The notes beneath the pieces were generated by a model that was given only the letters and a program-made list of their open reading frames with translations, did no database searches and was not told where the DNA came from. Of a stretch of DNA of 64,000 bases, positions 42,219 through 51,060 are shown in pieces. The DNA comes from an uncultured Clostridia bacterium (GTDB lineage Bacteria > Bacillota > Clostridia > Oscillospirales > Acutalibacteraceae): contig CALGUK010000049.1 in the NCBI GenBank assembly GCA_937920235.1, forward strand, positions 1 through 64,000. Reading direction: 5' to 3'. Both the position numbers and the translations under genes were made by a program. How positions within the stretch are numbered: the stretch's first letter is position 1; every line of letters begins with the position of its first letter.

Positions 42219-43566
42219 TTTTAAAATACTCTCAACAGTTCTCGCTTTTGTTCTTATTTTCAGCGCAACCGTGATGCCCTCGTCGGCAAAAACTCTTGCT
42301 GAAATTGAAGCTGAAATAGAACAATATGAAAAAGAACTTGCCGATATCAATCAAAGCCAGGCTAATGCAGAGAAAAAACTTGAACAGCTTCAGGAACAGA
42401 GCCGTGCAATAGACGAAAAAATCCTGCTTCTTGAAAAAGAAATGGCTCCGATTCAGAAAAAGATTGATGAGCTCACAAAAGAGATAAATGAGTTTGAAAA
42501 ACGTATCGGTGTTCTTGAAGATGAGATTGATGATGTCAATGCTCAGATGGATGAGCAGAACAAAGAGATTGACGATACTCAGGAGCTTCTTAAAAAGCGA
42601 TTGAGAGCTACATACATGGCAGGCGAAACCTCCGAGCTTGAAATCTTTCTCAGCGCAACCGATTTTTCCGATTTCCTTGCAAGATCGGAATTTCTCCGTC
42701 AGGTCGCAAAACACGATACATCAATAATCACCAGTCTGGAAGAGCAGATTGAAGAGCTCAATCGTATGCTATCCGACCTTAACGCAAAAAAGGCGGAAAT
42801 TGATGAAAAGAAGGTTGCTGTCGTTGAAAAACGTTCCGAGCATGAGGCGGAAATGGCTATTCTTGATGTTAAAATGGATGAGCTTGAATCGTCTCTTGCC
42901 AAGAACGAATCAAATATCAGAAAACAGAACGAGATTATCGGTTCATATAACGAAGACAGTGCGTATTATAAGAAATTGATGGCACAGGCAGAAAAGGAAT
43001 ATGCCGATTTTGCAAATTCTATGGACAAGGAAATTGCAAACAACGGCTCAACCGGTAACGGTGTTGTTGACAACGGCAATGTTAACCATAAGTTCAGAGT
43101 TTCATCAAAGGGTGTAATCTCTCCGTTGCAGGAATCAACAACATATTATTCCTGCGGATATGCCGAACACTCTTCAAGAGGTACAGCTTCGGTTGACCTT
43201 TGTGCTCCGGCAAACCGTGTTATCAACGGCAAAACATATTATACAACCAAGGGTGCAAAGGTTTATGCAATTGCATCAGGTACTGTTACAAAATCATCCT
43301 ATCTTGCTTCAAGCTCCGGAAACTATATCAATATTGACCACGGTAACGGTTTGAGCTCACTTTATGCTCATCTTGATTCGAGATATGTAAGCGTAGGAAA
43401 TTCGGTTGTTCAGGGACAGGTAATCGGACTTGCAGGCAATACGGGTAACTGCTGGCCGCGTCCTACTGCGGCAAACCCCGTCGCCGGTTCGCATCTTCAC
43501 TTCGAGATGCGACTTAACGGTAACCGTGTGAATCCGGAAAACTATCTTCCTTATCCACTTGTGTAA
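42208..43566 (+). CDS. secreted coiled-coil peptidoglycan hydrolase with LytM/M23 domain
   Basis: A 452-residue secreted protein. Signal peptide 1-28 (ending P-S-S-A-K), two long coiled-coil arms (about 30-150 and 170-270) in the EnvC/PcsB/CwlO manner, a Gly/Asn linker, then an M23 domain (about 300-450). H-S-S-R-G-T-A-S-V-D supplies the first His-Asp pair and S-H-L-H-F-E-M the H-x-H motif, so zinc binding looks intact and the enzyme could be active. Position after ftsEX marks it as the hydrolase FtsEX controls by conformational change. Confidence 0.92.
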   Translation: MKISFKILSTVLAFVLIFSATVMPSSAKTLAEIEAEIEQYEKELADINQSQANAEKKLEQLQEQSRAIDEKILLLEKEMAPIQKKIDELTKEINEFEKRIGVLEDEIDDVNAQMDEQNKEIDDTQELLKKRLRATYMAGETSELEIFLSATDFSDFLARSEFLRQVAKHDTSIITSLEEQIEELNRMLSDLNAKKAEIDEKKVAVVEKRSEHEAEMAILDVKMDELESSLAKNESNIRKQNEIIGSYNEDSAYYKKLMAQAEKEYADFANSMDKEIANNGSTGNGVVDNGNVNHKFRVSSKGVISPLQESTTYYSCGYAEHSSRGTASVDLCAPANRVINGKTYYTTKGAKVYAIASGTVTKSSYLASSSGNYINIDHGNGLSSLYAHLDSRYVSVGNSVVQGQVIGLAGNTGNCWPRPTAANPVAGSHLHFEMRLNGNRVNPENYLPYPLV

Positions 43567-43589
43567 ATTACAGTAAAGGTTGATGCAGG

Positions 43590-44789
43590 ATGAATAAAAA
43601 AATTTCATTGGGCCTTGCAATTTCGCTTGTTTTCCTTGCTGTAGCATTAGCTGTGACCGTAACGATGATGGTGTCGATGAAGGTTTATAACGGTATTGTT
43701 AAGGACGTTGCCGAGCGTTCGGGAATTCATTCCACCGTTTCCGATATAGATGACCTTGTACGTCAGCATTATTTCGGAGAGCTTAACGAAAATTTGCTCA
43801 AAACAATGATTTCGGACGGATACATTGAAGGAATCGGTGACAGATACAGCTATTATATGACATCGGCTCAATATGCTGAGTATAAGGAAGAGGAAAAAGG
43901 CAATAAAAGTGGTATCGGTGTAATTGCGGTTTATGATAGCCAAAATAACAATATCTACATTTCGGAAGTCTCCGAGGGTTCTCCCGCACAGCTCCAGGGT
44001 ATCGCAAAGGGTGACGTGATTACCGCAGTGGATTCTGTCAGGGTAACCGCTTCAAATTACGAAGAACTGCTTGCTAAACTTGACGGCGAAAAGCTGACAA
44101 ACGTTCAGGTTGATTTCATTCATGACGGTGTCAGCAACACAGTCTCCGTTGCTCGCGGATATGAGGCTCAGACGGTGTACTACAGTATAAATAATAATGT
44201 GGGCTATATAAAGATCACTGCATTTTACAGCACAACGGCACAACAGTTGACTGAAGCACTGGATTATATGAGCGATAAAGGTGTCGCTTCGGTAATATTT
44301 GATGTGCGAAATAACGACACGGGTCTTATTTCAAATGTCGTAGAATGTATTGATATTCTCGTTCCGATAGCGGCAGAGGGAACAACTGCTCTTGCAACTG
44401 CTGTCGATAAAGACGGAAAGGTTATAGAAACCTTCACATCTGATTCCGACAGCTCGAGTTTTGCGATGTCCGTTCTCGTTAACGGAAAAACATCCGGAGC
44501 GGCAGAACTTTTTGCCTGTGATCTTCGCGATTTCGGTATGGCTCAGTTGGTTGGCGATAAGACCGCAGGAAACGGCACGATGCAAAAGGTTTTTGAGCTT
44601 GATGACGGCAGCGCCATCGCTCTGACTGTGGCAAAAATCATCCCCTATAAGAGCGAAAGCTTTAACAGTACGGGACTTGAGCCCGACTATCCTGTTGAAT
44701 TGACTGCGGAACAGTATTCTCGTCTTGAAATGCTCTCATTTGAAGAAGACGCACAATATAAAAAAGCACTTTCTCTTATGGGCAGTTGA
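43590..44789 (+). CDS. S41-family (CtpA-like) protein lacking catalytic Ser and Lys
   Basis: A 399-residue protein with an N-terminal membrane helix (about 8-30), a PDZ domain (about 105-190) and an S41 tail-protease fold (about 195-385). In active relatives the segment V-L-V-N-G-G-S-A-S-A-S-E is followed 25 residues after the nucleophile by Lys in F-G-K-G-T-V-Q. Here they read V-L-V-N-G-K-T-S-G303-A-A-E and A-G-N328-G-T-M-Q: Ser to Gly and Lys to Asn, while the third residue, Gln332, is kept. It is therefore predicted to be a non-proteolytic scaffold. It begins 23 nt after the FtsEX-linked hydrolase, so it likely works with that complex. Confidence 0.85.
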   Translation: MNKKISLGLAISLVFLAVALAVTVTMMVSMKVYNGIVKDVAERSGIHSTVSDIDDLVRQHYFGELNENLLKTMISDGYIEGIGDRYSYYMTSAQYAEYKEEEKGNKSGIGVIAVYDSQNNNIYISEVSEGSPAQLQGIAKGDVITAVDSVRVTASNYEELLAKLDGEKLTNVQVDFIHDGVSNTVSVARGYEAQTVYYSINNNVGYIKITAFYSTTAQQLTEALDYMSDKGVASVIFDVRNNDTGLISNVVECIDILVPIAAEGTTALATAVDKDGKVIETFTSDSDSSSFAMSVLVNGKTSGAAELFACDLRDFGMAQLVGDKTAGNGTMQKVFELDDGSAIALTVAKIIPYKSESFNSTGLEPDYPVELTAEQYSRLEMLSFEEDAQYKKALSLMGS

Positions 44790-44801
44790 TAAATAATTGA
44801 T

Positions 44802-44837
44802 AATCCCTTCGCATAATATAGTGTGGAGGGATTTTTT
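44802..44837 (+). terminator. hairpin that is both terminator and ribosome-site cover
   Basis: AATCCCTTC (44802-44810) pairs with GGAGGGATT (44825-44833), one G-U, and six Ts run to 44837, directly before ATG 44838. The right arm is the ribosome binding site of the following gene. Confidence 0.72.
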
Positions 44838-45602
44838 ATGTTCTGTGCATTGCGTATATACGAGAAAAATAAAACCATTGCCGATAAACTTTTCGGCTTT
44901 ATGCTTAAGAATGAATATAAGGTTACAACTGTTCCTGTTTATAAGGCTGCACCCTTCTTTCTGCTTGATGTAACTGTGCATAAGAAATACCCGGATGCGG
45001 AGAACATTATTTCCCGAGTCGGAAAATGTGCATTGCGTCTGGTCACGTCTTCTCGCGACAGATTACAGGGTACGGACGGGATAGGATTTTTTGAAAGCAA
45101 CTTACTGTATGACAAGGTTATAAAAAATACATTTATAAAAATTCTTGAAAATAATTTTGCAATGTTACCGACGGATTTATGTGTGATTGACACCGAGGGA
45201 AAAAATAAAGACTTTGTTATATCAGTCTGTAAATTTGCCGCCACATTATCGGTGGTGACCGAAAATAAAACCGATTATTTATCTGTTTGCGATGAAATCA
45301 CGGAGCTTACCGGTATTTGTCCTGTGCTGAAAAACAAAGTGGAGAACGAGAATGTCTGTATAAATACAGATGAAAATAAAATAACTGTCATAAATCAGGA
45401 TGACCGAACGGATATTCTGAAGGGAGATAAAATTATAATGCCTGATATTTATGCCAAAATCATTCCGGAAGGAGTTCCCGAGCTTGAATTTTATTCTGCT
45501 TTGTATGAACTCTGCGGAGTGTTCGCATTGGGCGATTGCGTTTTTGAATATATTACTGTCAATAATGAAAAAAAGCGTGTTGCGGATGTTCATTTTACTT
45601 GA
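44838..45602 (+). CDS. hypothetical protein of about 254 residues
   Basis: I do not recognise it. The 254-residue product is soluble-looking, without signal or membrane segment, begins F-C-A-L-R-I-Y-E-K-N, and has an alternating hydrophobic pattern suggesting an alpha/beta fold, with several Cys but no paired metal motif. ATG 44838 follows GGAGGGA at 7 nt, but that site is held in the stem of a terminator hairpin. The stop codon overlaps the -35 of the greA promoter. Confidence 0.65.
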   Translation: MFCALRIYEKNKTIADKLFGFMLKNEYKVTTVPVYKAAPFFLLDVTVHKKYPDAENIISRVGKCALRLVTSSRDRLQGTDGIGFFESNLLYDKVIKNTFIKILENNFAMLPTDLCVIDTEGKNKDFVISVCKFAATLSVVTENKTDYLSVCDEITELTGICPVLKNKVENENVCINTDENKITVINQDDRTDILKGDKIIMPDIYAKIIPEGVPELEFYSALYELCGVFALGDCVFEYITVNNEKKRVADVHFT

Positions 45603-45627
45603 CACAGAGCTTTTTATCTAATATAAT
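45599..45627 (+). promoter_or_regulatory. consensus sigma-A promoter of greA-lysS
   Basis: TTGACA (45599-45604), 17 nt and TATAAT (45622-45627): a perfect consensus, with the -35 overlapping the TGA of the upstream gene. Confidence 0.9.
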
Positions 45628-45699
45628 ATACTTTAATTGGGGCAGTGCGGACTGCTTGTTTCGTTGTGTCCAAATCCGAATATAAAGGAGTTTTTTAAA

Positions 45700-46167
45700 A
45701 TGGCAGAAACATTACTTACAATAGAAGGTCTCAGAGAGCTTGAAGCTGAACTTGACGAGTTAAAGGTCAACGGCAGAAAAGAAGCTGCAGAGAAAATCAA
45801 AATCGCAAAATCATACGGTGACTTGTCAGAAAACAGTGAATATGACGAGGCGATGAACGATCAGGCAAAGCTCGAAGCACGTATCAGTGAGATTGAGCAT
45901 ATTCTTAAAACTGCAAAGGTTCTTGATGTTGAATCACTCAGCAATGAAAACGTTCACATCGGATCAACGGTTAAACTTACAGATAAAAAGAAAAAGACCT
46001 ACACATATACAATTGTAGGTTTCGCCCAGGCTGATCCTGCTGTCGGAAAGATTTCTGACGAATCACCTGTAGGTAAAGCGCTTATCGGCCATAAAAAAGG
46101 CGACAAGGTGACAGTCGAAGTGCCGAGCGGTACTCTTGAATTTAAAATTACTGAAATCTCAAGATAA
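45700..46167 (+). CDS. greA: transcription elongation factor GreA
   Basis: A 155-residue factor that enters the RNA polymerase secondary channel and triggers cleavage of backtracked RNA. The N-terminal coiled coil carries the tip acidic residues in Y-G-D-L-S-E-N-S-E-Y-D-E-A, and the C-terminal FKBP-like domain has P-V-G-K-A-L-I-G-H-K-K-G-D. ATG 45700 has AAAGGAG 9 nt upstream. It adjoins lysS, the usual order. Confidence 0.97.
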   Translation: MAETLLTIEGLRELEAELDELKVNGRKEAAEKIKIAKSYGDLSENSEYDEAMNDQAKLEARISEIEHILKTAKVLDVESLSNENVHIGSTVKLTDKKKKTYTYTIVGFAQADPAVGKISDESPVGKALIGHKKGDKVTVEVPSGTLEFKITEISR

Positions 46168-46177
46168 GGTGAATAAA

Positions 46178-47671
46178 ATGGCAGATAACATTAAGCAGAC
46201 TCAGCCCGAGGTTGATATGGGCGAACAGCAAAAAATCCGTCTTGAAAAGCTCAGAGCCTTGCAGGATGAGGGCAAAGATCCTTTTGTGATTACGAAATAT
46301 GATCAGACACACCACAGTGCAGATATTAAGGATGACTATGACAACCTTGAGGGTATAACGGTACGTGTCGCAGGCCGTATGATGTCAAAGAGAGTTATGG
46401 GTAAGGCATCGTTCTGCAATATTCAGGACCTTAAAGGCAACATACAGTCTTATGTTGCACGAGACAGCATCGGTGAAGAAGAATATAAGGGCTTTAAAAA
46501 GCTTGATATCGGAGATATTATCGGTATTGAAGGCTATGTTTTCAAGACAAAGACCGGTGAAATATCAATTCATGCAACAGCGGTTACGCTTCTTTCAAAG
46601 AGTCTTCAGATTCTTCCCGAAAAATTTCACGGTCTTACAAATACCGATATGAGATATCGTCAGCGCTATATTGACCTTATTATGAATCAGGAGTCCAAGC
46701 AGACGCTTATCAATCGTTCAAAAATTATCAGCGCAATCCGTAAGTATCTTGACGGTGAGGGCTTTATGGAAGTTGAAACTCCTATGCTTGTTTACAATGC
46801 GGGAGGAGCCGCGGCAAGACCATTTGAGACACACTTCAATGCTCTTGATACCGATATTAAGCTTCGCATATCGCTTGAACTTTACTTAAAGCGTCTTATC
46901 GTTGGCGGTATGGAAAAGGTGTATGAAATCGGCAGAGTTTTCCGAAACGAAGGACTTGATACGCGTCATAATCCGGAATTTACTCTTATGGAGCTTTACC
47001 AGGCTTATACAGATTATCACGGTATGATGGATCTTACCGAAAATCTTTACCGTTTTGTTGCTCAGGAGGTTCTCGGAACAACAAAAATTACATTCAATGG
47101 TATTGAAATGGATCTCGGCAAGCCGTTTGAAAGAATTACAATGCTTGATGCGGTTAAGAAGTATTCCGGCGTTGATTTTAATGAAATTCATTCAACTGAA
47201 GAGGCTCATGCAGTTGCGAAAGAGTATCATGTAGAGTTCGAAAAACATCATAAAAAGGGTGACATTCTCAATCTTTTCTTTGAAGAATTTGTTGAAGAAC
47301 ATCTTGTTCAGCCGACCTTTGTTATGGATCATCCGATTGAGATTTCACCGCTTACAAAGAAAAAGCCTGAAGACCCCGATTATGTTGAACGTTTTGAATT
47401 CTTTATGAATGGTTGGGAGATGGCCAACGCATATTCCGAGCTTAACGACCCCATTGACCAGAGAGAGCGCTTCAAGGCTCAGGAGGAGCTTCTCGCTCTC
47501 GGAGATGAGGAGGCTAACACAACAGATGAGGACTTCCTCTATGCACTTGAACTCGGTATGCCGCCAACGGGAGGCATCGGATTTGGTATCGACCGTATGA
47601 CAATGCTGCTTACCGACAGCCAGGCAATCCGTGATGTAATCCTCTTCCCCACAATGAAGCCCATCGATTAA
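46178..47671 (+). CDS. lysS: lysyl-tRNA synthetase (class II)
   Basis: A 497-residue class II synthetase. N-terminal OB-fold anticodon-binding domain (about 60-170), then the catalytic domain with motif 2 F-R-N-E-G-L-D-T-R-H-N-P-E-F-T and motif 3 G-G-I-G-F-G-I-D-R. No T-box leader is visible ahead of it; only 10 nt separate it from greA, so it depends on the greA promoter. Confidence 0.97.
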   Translation: MADNIKQTQPEVDMGEQQKIRLEKLRALQDEGKDPFVITKYDQTHHSADIKDDYDNLEGITVRVAGRMMSKRVMGKASFCNIQDLKGNIQSYVARDSIGEEEYKGFKKLDIGDIIGIEGYVFKTKTGEISIHATAVTLLSKSLQILPEKFHGLTNTDMRYRQRYIDLIMNQESKQTLINRSKIISAIRKYLDGEGFMEVETPMLVYNAGGAAARPFETHFNALDTDIKLRISLELYLKRLIVGGMEKVYEIGRVFRNEGLDTRHNPEFTLMELYQAYTDYHGMMDLTENLYRFVAQEVLGTTKITFNGIEMDLGKPFERITMLDAVKKYSGVDFNEIHSTEEAHAVAKEYHVEFEKHHKKGDILNLFFEEFVEEHLVQPTFVMDHPIEISPLTKKKPEDPDYVERFEFFMNGWEMANAYSELNDPIDQRERFKAQEELLALGDEEANTTDEDFLYALELGMPPTGGIGFGIDRMTMLLTDSQAIRDVILFPTMKPID

Positions 47672-47768
47672 GAAAAATTACTATTTGCAAGGGATTCGCG
47701 GTGTGCTCAATTGAATTTACCCACGATTTACCCGTTATGACAAATTAAAGAAAGGCTATACATTTTAA

Positions 47769-47812
47769 ACCCCGTTTTTGCAATTTGCAGAGACGGGGTG
47801 TTTGCTTTTTTA
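47769..47812 (+). terminator. intrinsic terminator of greA-lysS
   Basis: ACCCCGT (47769-47775) pairs with ACGGGGT (47793-47799) around a 17-nt loop that can form a small inner stem; a T-rich stretch follows. Confidence 0.75.
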
Positions 47813-47830
47813 TAGCCATATTTTGTTTTC

Positions 47831-47899
47831 TTGCAAAAACGCAGGGAAAATCTGCAATTTTGCTATTTACTTGCTATTGAAAACGGGTTATGATAAAAT
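47831..47899 (+). promoter_or_regulatory. predicted LytTR-controlled promoter of the two-component operon
   Basis: TTGCAAAAACGC (47831-47842) and CTGCAATTTTGC (47852-47863) are imperfect direct repeats with a 21-bp period. ATTGAAAACG (47876-47885) and TAAAAT (47894-47899) follow. LytTR-type regulators bind direct repeats about two helical turns apart, so this is a likely self-activation site. The same arrangement recurs at 51204-51273. Confidence 0.6.
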
Positions 47900-47943
47900 T
47901 AAAATAAGATATATTTCTTTTTTAGGCGAATAGGAGCTGTGTT

Positions 47944-48642
47944 ATGAAAATACTTATCTGTGATGACGAAGTCAGATATATAAATGACCTGCGCAGGTAT
48001 ATTGAGGAATATATGAAAAACCACGGTATCGCCTGTGAGATTGATACAACTACCGTGCCCAATGAAATAACAGATAATAATGTCGTTTATGATTTAGTGT
48101 TTCTTGATATAAGAATGCCGAATTTTGACGGAATTGACCTCGCCTATGAGCTGAAAGAACGAAACAGCAAGGTTGTTATATTTTTTGTTACTGCGTTCAA
48201 TGAATATCAGGATGCAGCAATGGATTTACAGGTTTTCCGATTCTTTGAGAAGCCCTTTGATGCAAAACGATTATTTTCCAGTCTTGACAAAGCTATGGAA
48301 TATATTGACGGCTCATATGTTGAAGTGTTTGTATATAACAATAAGGAACACAAGAGAATTCTTGTCGATGATATAGTTTATATTGAAAACAGAAGCAGAA
48401 AAACGCATATCTACACACAGAAAAGTGAAATGATTGTCCGTGATTCTATTGACGAGTGGACAGAAAAATTGCCTACAACCTTCTTTTTCCGTGTTCATAA
48501 ATCCTTTCTCGTTAACCTTCATTATGTTACAAAGTACAGTTATGAGGAGCTTTATCTTAACGAAAATATAAGAATCCCTGTTGCCACAAGAAAGCAGGCG
48601 GATTTTCATAAGGCCTGGTTCAGATATCTGAAAAGGAGATAG
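47944..48642 (+). CDS. LytTR-type response regulator
   Basis: A 232-residue AgrA/VirR-like regulator. The receiver domain (1-120) has the acidic pair D-D at 7-8, the phosphorylated Asp in L-V-F-L-D-I-R-M-P and a conserved F-E-K-P-F Lys. The LytTR DNA-binding domain (about 130-230) has I-V-Y-I-E-N-R-S-R-K and F-F-R-V-H-K-S-F-L-V-N. It lies 3 nt before its kinase. Its predicted sites lie in its own promoter and in the promoter of the protease gene 2.7 kb downstream of its stop. Confidence 0.93.
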   Translation: MKILICDDEVRYINDLRRYIEEYMKNHGIACEIDTTTVPNEITDNNVVYDLVFLDIRMPNFDGIDLAYELKERNSKVVIFFVTAFNEYQDAAMDLQVFRFFEKPFDAKRLFSSLDKAMEYIDGSYVEVFVYNNKEHKRILVDDIVYIENRSRKTHIYTQKSEMIVRDSIDEWTEKLPTTFFFRVHKSFLVNLHYVTKYSYEELYLNENIRIPVATRKQADFHKAWFRYLKRR

Positions 48643-48645
48643 AGA

Positions 48646-49926
48646 ATGTTTTTAGCTTTTTCATTTGCTTATTTAACAGAGTTTATATCAGCACATATTT
48701 TGTTTTCTTCAGCTGCAGAAAAGAAATATAAATCAGGAAAATGCTTTTTAATAGGAGCAATTTTATTCGGAATAAGCATAATTATATGTTTTGTTGTCAG
48801 AAAGTTTACCTGGATTAATTTGATTATATACCTTATAATTGATATTTTATATGCTTATCTATGCTTTGATATGGGGATAAAAAAATCCATATTATACGGA
48901 ACAATAGTTACACTTATAGGTGTAATATGGGAGGTGTTTGTTGAAATAACGCTGTTATCAGTAACAGGTGCTGATTCCGAAGAATTACTGACAAGTGTGC
49001 TCGCTGTATCGATATGTTCTTATATAAGTAAAATGCTTTTGTTTATATCAGTATTGATTTTGTCAAGATTTGTCGCAAAAAATGATGCAGTAAAACTACC
49101 GGTGTCTGTCACTATCTATCCGATTGTGCTGATTATTGTCCTTTTAGCCTTTTGGGAGGTGTGTGAGAAATGTCAAGTGAACTCAACAGGGCAGCTTGCA
49201 CTGGCAATTACCGCTGCAGGTCTTATTATTCCGACGGTGCTTTTCTTTTTGATTTACCAAAGAAATATTGAAAGAGAAAACGAATTGTTCTGTTTGAAAA
49301 AAGAAATGGATAAAATTGAAACGGAAAAGAGTTATTACGATATTCTCGATAAGCAAAATCAGAACTTAAGAATATATGTCCATGATACTAAAAAACATCT
49401 TGCCGCAATAAAAAGTCTGAATACGGATCCGCAAATTGAGAAATATCTCAATAAAATAACTGAAAATCTTGCTACATACAGCAAAGTCAGTCGCAGCGGT
49501 AATCACTCGTTTGATGTTATCATCAACAGATATGTTACGGAATGTGCAATCAAAAAGCTTAACTTTACGTTTGATACAAGACTTAAAAATCTGGAATATA
49601 TTGAGAATTATGACCTTGTGACCATACTCGGAAATCTGCTTGATAATGCCCTGGAATCTGCGGAGCAGTCACAAAACCGAGAAATTACTCTTTCAACGGA
49701 TTGCAGAAACGGTTATGATGTTTTGATTATTACAAACAGTTGTGATATTGAACCAAAATCTCTGAATAATAAGCTGATTACAACAAAAGCTGACAAAAAG
49801 CTCCACGGTATCGGACTTAAAAGTGTTGCAAAAACATTATTAAAGTATAACGGAGATTTCGACTGGGATTATGATGAGCAAAATAAAATTTTTACGGCAA
49901 CCGTTATGATGTCGGAGGTAAAATAA
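48646..49926 (+). CDS. AgrC-like sensor histidine kinase
   Basis: A 426-residue sensor of the GHKL/HPK10 type. Six membrane helices fill residues about 1-215. A linker helix (R-N-I-E-R-E-N-E-L) leads to the phosphorylation segment V-H246-D-T-K-K-H-L, then the ATPase domain with N-box I-L-G-N-L-L-D-N-A-L-E-S-A and G-box H-G-I-G-L-K-S-V. Kinases of this type usually sense extracellular peptides. No agrB/agrD-like processing or peptide genes are visible here. It is followed at 2 nt by a truncated homologue. Confidence 0.92.
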   Translation: MFLAFSFAYLTEFISAHILFSSAAEKKYKSGKCFLIGAILFGISIIICFVVRKFTWINLIIYLIIDILYAYLCFDMGIKKSILYGTIVTLIGVIWEVFVEITLLSVTGADSEELLTSVLAVSICSYISKMLLFISVLILSRFVAKNDAVKLPVSVTIYPIVLIIVLLAFWEVCEKCQVNSTGQLALAITAAGLIIPTVLFFLIYQRNIERENELFCLKKEMDKIETEKSYYDILDKQNQNLRIYVHDTKKHLAAIKSLNTDPQIEKYLNKITENLATYSKVSRSGNHSFDVIINRYVTECAIKKLNFTFDTRLKNLEYIENYDLVTILGNLLDNALESAEQSQNREITLSTDCRNGYDVLIITNSCDIEPKSLNNKLITTKADKKLHGIGLKSVAKTLLKYNGDFDWDYDEQNKIFTATVMMSEVK

Positions 49927-49927
49927 T

Positions 49928-50776
49928 ATGATTTATATTGTCGGTTTAGCAACTTCATATTTTGTTGAAGCTCTGTCGTCCTATATATTATTTTCACACG
50001 TCGGTGAAAAAAGGTTTAAATCCGTATATTGCTTTCTGATTGGCACAGGTCTGCATTCCCTCGGCATGTTTATCAATTTGTTGGGCAAGAATAAGATATG
50101 GATAAATTTAATTGCCTTTTTGATCATTACCGTTATATTCGGTATGCTTGCATTTAAAATCAATTTTAATATGGTTTGCTTATACTCTGTATTTATTGTT
50201 GCTATTTGTACATTCTGCGAAATGTATATGGAAATGCTCATTACCTCTGTTACGGATATGCAAATGCAAAGCTATCTGACGAGCGATATGGTAATGGTTG
50301 CGTTAGTTATATTCGGTAAAGGGTTTTATTTAATCAGCATACTGCTGATGTCAAGACTCATAAAACGGGAAAACCGTGTTAAATTACCCTTGGTTATGTT
50401 TCTTTACCCCATTTCTGCTTTTTTATCCTTTGCAGTCATCTGGTATGTGTGCAGATATTGCAATGTCAATTCTTACGGCAAGCTTGTTCTGTCAACAGTT
50501 ATGATGCTGCTTTTTGCTGTGGTTGTATTTCTGCTTTTTTCTTACCAGAAAGGTATTGAGAGAGAAAGCAAACTGCTTGAACTCAAAACACAAATTGAAA
50601 AATCAGAAACGGAAAAAACATATTACAGCATCATTGAAAAGCAAAATGATAATCTTATTTCTTATGCAGACGATACGCAAAAGCATCTTAAAGCAATAAA
50701 AATGCTTAATTCCGATCCGCAGATTGATGAATACATCAATAAGATGCTTGCAAGTCTGGATGAATACGGTAAATAA
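49928..50776 (+). CDS. kinase-less paralogue of the adjacent sensor
   Basis: A 282-residue membrane protein colinear with the upstream sensor: six helices, the I-E-R-E-S-K-L-L-E-L linker and E-T-E-K-T-Y-Y-S-I-I-E-K-Q-N-D-N helix. The phosphorylation site reads A-D248-D-T-Q-K-H-L (His to Asp), and the protein stops 34 residues later, before any ATPase domain. The stop is followed within 6 nt by a terminator, and the frame is open throughout, so this looks like a stable short form, not a recent frameshift. It may bind the same ligand or heterodimerise with the kinase. Confidence 0.88.
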   Translation: MIYIVGLATSYFVEALSSYILFSHVGEKRFKSVYCFLIGTGLHSLGMFINLLGKNKIWINLIAFLIITVIFGMLAFKINFNMVCLYSVFIVAICTFCEMYMEMLITSVTDMQMQSYLTSDMVMVALVIFGKGFYLISILLMSRLIKRENRVKLPLVMFLYPISAFLSFAVIWYVCRYCNVNSYGKLVLSTVMMLLFAVVVFLLFSYQKGIERESKLLELKTQIEKSETEKTYYSIIEKQNDNLISYADDTQKHLKAIKMLNSDPQIDEYINKMLASLDEYGK

Positions 50777-50781
50777 AAATC

Positions 50782-50813
50782 ACCCTCGTTTCCTTATGGC
50801 GACGAGGGTTTTG
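50782..50813 (+). terminator. intrinsic terminator of the two-component operon
   Basis: ACCCTCGT (50782-50789) pairs with ACGAGGGT (50802-50809), followed by TTTTGCTTTATT. It may also work for the convergent minus-strand gene, which stops at 50816. Confidence 0.85.
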
Positions 50814-50815
50814 CT

Positions 50816-51013
50816 TTATTCAATTATAAATAAATCGCCGGGCAAACAGTCAAAAATTTTGCACAGCTTTTCTATGGTTTCAAGCTGTAAGCCGGTTAAT
50901 GTGTTATCGCAGAGCTTGTTGACGGTTTTATATGTCGTCTGCATTTCCTTTACCAGCCAATATCTTGTTTTACCTTTTTTATCAAGTAAATTCTGAATAT
51001 TCATTTTAATCAT
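50816..51013 (-). CDS. small Cro/C1-type helix-turn-helix regulator
   Basis: A 65-residue repressor-like protein that is essentially only the helix-turn-helix: N-L-L-D-K-K-G-K-T-R-Y-W-L, T-T-Y-K-T-V-N-K-L (recognition helix), then L-E-T-I-E-K-L-C-K-I-F-D-C-L-P-G-D-L-F. This is the small XRE subfamily with the P-G-D-L end. AGGTGA is 6 nt before the ATG at 51013. A symmetric dyad lies 48 bp upstream of its start and overlaps possible promoters in both directions, suggesting self-repression. Confidence 0.88.
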   Translation of the reverse strand: MIKMNIQNLLDKKGKTRYWLVKEMQTTYKTVNKLCDNTLTGLQLETIEKLCKIFDCLPGDLFIIE

Positions 51014-51060
51014 AATATATCACCTAATAAATTGTAACATTAGTATATCTGAAATATAAT

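Noticed and set aside
46136..46177. Longer N-terminus of LysS starting within greA.
   Set aside because: AAGGTGA at about 46166 and ATG 46178 give the standard start; the extension is the shifted frame of greA.
47672..47768. tRNA or T-box element after or around lysS.
   Set aside because: No cloverleaf, no T-box word and no specifier-type stem could be found in the gap.
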